Origin: Larix sibirica
Lineage: Eukaryota; Streptophyta; Pinopsida; Pinales; Pinaceae
Assembly: GCA_004151065.3 (NCBI GenBank)
Contig: NWUY0303875169.1
Location: forward strand, 1-10,199
Direction: 5' to 3'
DNA: 10,199 bases
The notes beneath the pieces are model-generated. The model had not been told where the DNA came from, searched no databases, and was given only the letters and a program-made list of their open reading frames with translations. The first letter of the stretch is position 1. Every line of letters begins with the position of its first letter. The position numbers and the translations under genes were made by a program. Positions 8,046-10,199 of the stretch are shown piece after piece.

Positions 8046-9495
8046 TCATTGCACGTAGGATTTGCGCCCTCTCTTTTTATTATCCCTTTAGAGTTTTTGC
8101 TTGTCCTTCTAGGTGATATTTAGAACCCCAAGTTTGTTTTGGAATTTTGCTTTGGCCAGGGCTTGTGCAGGAGATATATTTGGCGATTCGAGATGGATCC
8201 ATAATATTTTTTGGTACATGCATCCTCCATTCCAAACCGATCGAGATCCGCAAGTTCTAGTTCCCCCATTTCTTCATCCATTATGATTTATGGGTCGAAC
8301 CCCCCTGAGTGGAGAGAGGGGTTCGCTCCCTTGGTGGAGCTGGTTCCAAGATTGTACAGGATGATCAGAGGTTCTATGTTTGGTGAAGAGTCCGGAGCTA
8401 TGGGATTCTTTTCCTGAGATATTTGATCCTCCGAGGAGAAATTTTTCTGGGTATGTTCCTCGAGTCTTTCCTCGGATTCTAGAGTTTTTGGCTAGCCATC
8501 TAGGACGGCGAAGATATTGCTTGTGGATGGGACTTATTCCTTTTTATTTTTTGATGCATATTTTTTTGCATGACGCTTCTTTTTGCCATTTTTATGGAAC
8601 TCATCTGCATCCTTCTCTTCCTCTTTGGGATCTGTTGGGTGGGTTTTATTGCGATGGAAGTCCCTGTAGAGGTGTCCATGTTCATGGAATTTTCGACAGC
8701 AGAAGGGGACATGTTCATAGTCGAGAGGCTGTATTCAGTCGAAGTCCTCGTGAGTGAGGTTTATGGAATCTGGGATGGATTTTGCTATGTGCATGTACAT
8801 GCAGATTCTGGAATAAGAGGTTTACTTGTTGAGCCTCGTTTGGTCTGTTGAATGAACATAGCTTCCATGCATGTTGCCTATATATTTTATGGTTTCCTTG
8901 TCCCAGTATTCTTGTGGGAGAGAGTACATGCGTATCCAAACTAGAGCCCATGTGAAGTCTTCTTTTTCAGGGATGAATATTTCCACCGATTTCCTCAAAT
9001 ATAAACCAGTAGAGTTGAGGAAGTATGGTCCTCCACCTCCACCCTGGATTTGTCTTCCAGGTAATGGAAGATGATGGCAAAAAATCCCTTGGAGCCTATT
9101 TGTAAGTCATAGTGATCCTTTTGTTTCCATTTAGCAGCAATCCACCCTCTGAGGGCATGTTATGTGGGCCAGATTCCCACAAATTTTCCTATGAGAGCAT
9201 GGTCCTTCATTCTCTGAACTCTAGCATTGATTCATTCAGTAGGGAGGACCAGGCTGGGTCATTCGGTCGATCGTGCTATGCAGGTGCGGGTACCATTGCT
9301 TCCAGTGTCAGGAGGTAGTTCATCATTATCGATCTGATCCAGGAGAGTAGAATCTCCATTGTTTAGGGGGATCTCTATGGATCCAATCCTGATCTTGGCC
9401 TGAGTGGGGGTGTCCGGTAAAGAAGAGTTTAGCAGATTTGAAGGACGAGGGGACGTGAGGGAGGGACCTCATGCCCCTCCTAGGTCAGCATCCAT
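8046..9495 (-). pseudogene. ORF1 of LINE element 2: DUF4283 and CCHC-knuckle RNA-binding protein (broken)
   Basis: The start is ATG at 9495 (MDADLGGA), followed after a TGA by an in-frame leader. Then comes a DUF4283-like domain, roughly 9215 to 8740, with KDHYDLQIGSKGFFA, GGPYFLNSTGLYLRK, WALVWIRMYSLPQEYWD and YIGNMHGSYV. Next is a zf-CCHC_4-like knuckle after LDYEHVPF, a Lys-rich segment, an acidic block (DEEMGELELADLD, about 8250-8290) and a basic end KKRGRKS before TGA at 8046-8048. A one-base loss near 9035 and a frameshift near 8170 split it, and about ten stops are scattered through it. At about 480 codons it has the expected plant ORF1 size. Its role would be binding the element RNA in the ribonucleoprotein particle. 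ORF2 starts 88 bases downstream. Confidence 0.82.
8657..8698 (-). other. CCHC zinc knuckle of ORF1 with two ligands lost
   Basis: The spacing C-x2-C-x4-H-x4-C is kept in CRKFHEHGHLYRDF, but the second and fourth ligands are Phe (TTC at 8687-8689 and 8657-8659). The first Cys (8696-8698) and the His (8672-8674) remain. Each change fits one TGC to TTC substitution. Confidence 0.7.
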
Positions 9496-9613
9496 CAGGA
9501 CAGTTCAGATTTGTCAGAAGAGAAAGAGGTGAGGCAGAGCAAAGGAGGCTAGAGAACCAGATCTAAAGAGGAACCCTAGCTAGAGTAGAAAACCCTAGCG
9601 TCGCGAGAGATCG
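9496..9613 (-). promoter_or_regulatory. 5' UTR and likely internal promoter region of LINE element 2
   Basis: Between the inferred 5' end and the ORF1 start is a pyrimidine-rich leader on the - strand. It holds two copies of CTAGGGTT (near 9572-9579 and 9591-9598), which on the + strand read AACCCTAG and resemble the plant telo-box (AAACCCTA) common in 5' leaders of highly expressed plant genes. LINE promoters are normally inside the 5' UTR, so a promoter here is an inference. The exact 5' border was set by the change in composition at about 9613. Confidence 0.4.
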
Positions 9614-10199
9614 TACTAATTATAAAATTACTAATTACTCATTTTCAAATTTCCAACCATAAATGTTTGGCAATATTTTTTTTTAGATATTGAAATTTTG
9701 AAGGGTTTTATATAGTCTTTGGATAATTTAGGTGAATTTTAGAGTATATGTTTTTAATCCTATGGAATTTGGGTGAATCATATCAGAAAAAATGGAAAAT
9801 GGCGAATATTGTTTTGGAAACAAAAGTCAAAAATTAGCCCATGGGCTAAATTTTGCCCCTAAAATTTTCCCTATTCATGTATCAAATTGCATCTTAAGCA
9901 ATTTCATACACAAGTTTAATTTGCAATGACACATTGAGATTTTTTAGGTTAGCTAATGCAAGCAATCAAACAACACTTTAAAGAAAAGGAATAAAGCGGG
10001 TTCTAGATCTAAAAAATCATGGCTTATGCATGGTGATACAAGATGTTGATGTAGGAGCATCCGTGGTTGTTGGAAATATTGCATTGACCCAAAAAGAATT
10101 AATTTTTTATGTTGTTTTGGTTTGAATAATGTTTTCAGAAATAAGTTGAAAATATTAGGCCAAAAATCAAATTTTAAATAATTGGTCTAATTTTTGTTG
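9614..10199. other. AT-rich flank, no gene
   Basis: Strongly AT-rich DNA with stops in all frames. I see a 9-bp direct repeat TACTAATTA at 9614-9622 and 9629-9637 and a 16-bp perfect palindrome at 9834-9849, but no gene, RNA or known repeat. Confidence 0.5.

Larger units (their letters stand above)
2268..9613 (-). mobile_element. LINE element 2, near full-length L1-clade element with an extra ORF3, decayed
   Basis: A LINE of about 7.3 kb read on the - strand. From its 5' end (about 9613) it shows a short 5' UTR, ORF1, ORF2 with endonuclease, reverse transcriptase, zf-RVT and RNase H, a third frame ORF3, a 3' UTR and an A-rich 3' end, seen on the + strand as a T-rich run at 2268-2279. Its base composition is clearly richer in G+C than both flanks, which helps set the borders. 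A degenerate target-site duplication is possible: ACTAATAATTATCAA at 2253-2267 against ACTAATTATAAA from 9615. It is weak in such AT-rich DNA. All frames contain stops or frameshifts, so the copy is non-autonomous. Confidence 0.85.

Noticed and set aside
8500-8718. 72-codon Met/Lys-rich - strand frame
   Set aside because: Alternate frame of the ORF1 knuckle and Lys-rich segment; the conserved motifs are in the neighbouring frame.
8380-8851. Overlapping + strand frames of 125 and 93 codons
   Set aside because: Antisense to ORF1, with the hydrophobic bias expected from reading a Lys-rich coding strand backwards.
1-10199. Bacterial operon, CRISPR array, tRNA or rRNA
   Set aside because: No regular spaced repeats, no cloverleaf or rRNA-like sequence seen, and all coding similarity is to plant LINE proteins.

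Overview
The window looks like plant nuclear intergenic DNA, most likely from a large repeat-rich genome. A gymnosperm is my guess from the overall look of the LINE protein sequences, and I could not confirm it. No bacterial gene, RNA gene, CRISPR array or intact host gene is visible. Nearly everything I can read is decayed non-LTR retrotransposon (LINE, L1 clade of plants, with a terminal RNase H domain). Most open reading frames longer than about 60 codons are either pieces of these elements or their antisense shadows.

Layout. (1) Bases 1-1577, + strand: the 3' part of an old, AT-rich LINE cut by the window edge. It has an ORF2 linker, an intact zf-RVT zinc finger, an RNase H domain, a 3' UTR and an A8 tail. 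(2) 1578-2267: AT-rich DNA with nothing recognisable. (3) About 2268-9613, - strand: a second, nearly full-length LINE of about 7.3 kb. Read from right to left it has a 5' UTR, ORF1 (DUF4283 plus a damaged CCHC knuckle), ORF2 (APE endonuclease, reverse transcriptase, degenerate zf-RVT, RNase H), then an unexpected third open frame (ORF3, 350 codons), a 3' UTR and a T-rich run that is the inverted A-tail. (4) 9614-10199: AT-rich flank with no gene.

How the parts worked together. In the ancestral element, ORF1 would bind the RNA, the ORF2 endonuclease would nick target DNA, and the reverse transcriptase would copy the RNA from the nick, with RNase H removing the template. All of these frames are now broken by stops and frameshifts, so neither copy can be autonomous.

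The most interesting signal is ORF3, downstream of RNase H and overlapping the ORF2 stop by 41 nt in the +1 frame. It carries only 3 stops in 350 codons, against 5 in about 510 codons in the neighbouring part of ORF2. It therefore appears to have decayed at the same pace as a real LINE protein. It has a Trp/Phe-rich N-terminal part, a charged helical-looking middle and a Pro-rich tail with a 21-residue repeat, and I recognise no known domain. A second notable pattern is that most premature stops in ORF2, ORF3 and the first element are TAG, as expected from CAG-to-TAG and TGG-to-TAG transitions in methylated plant transposons.
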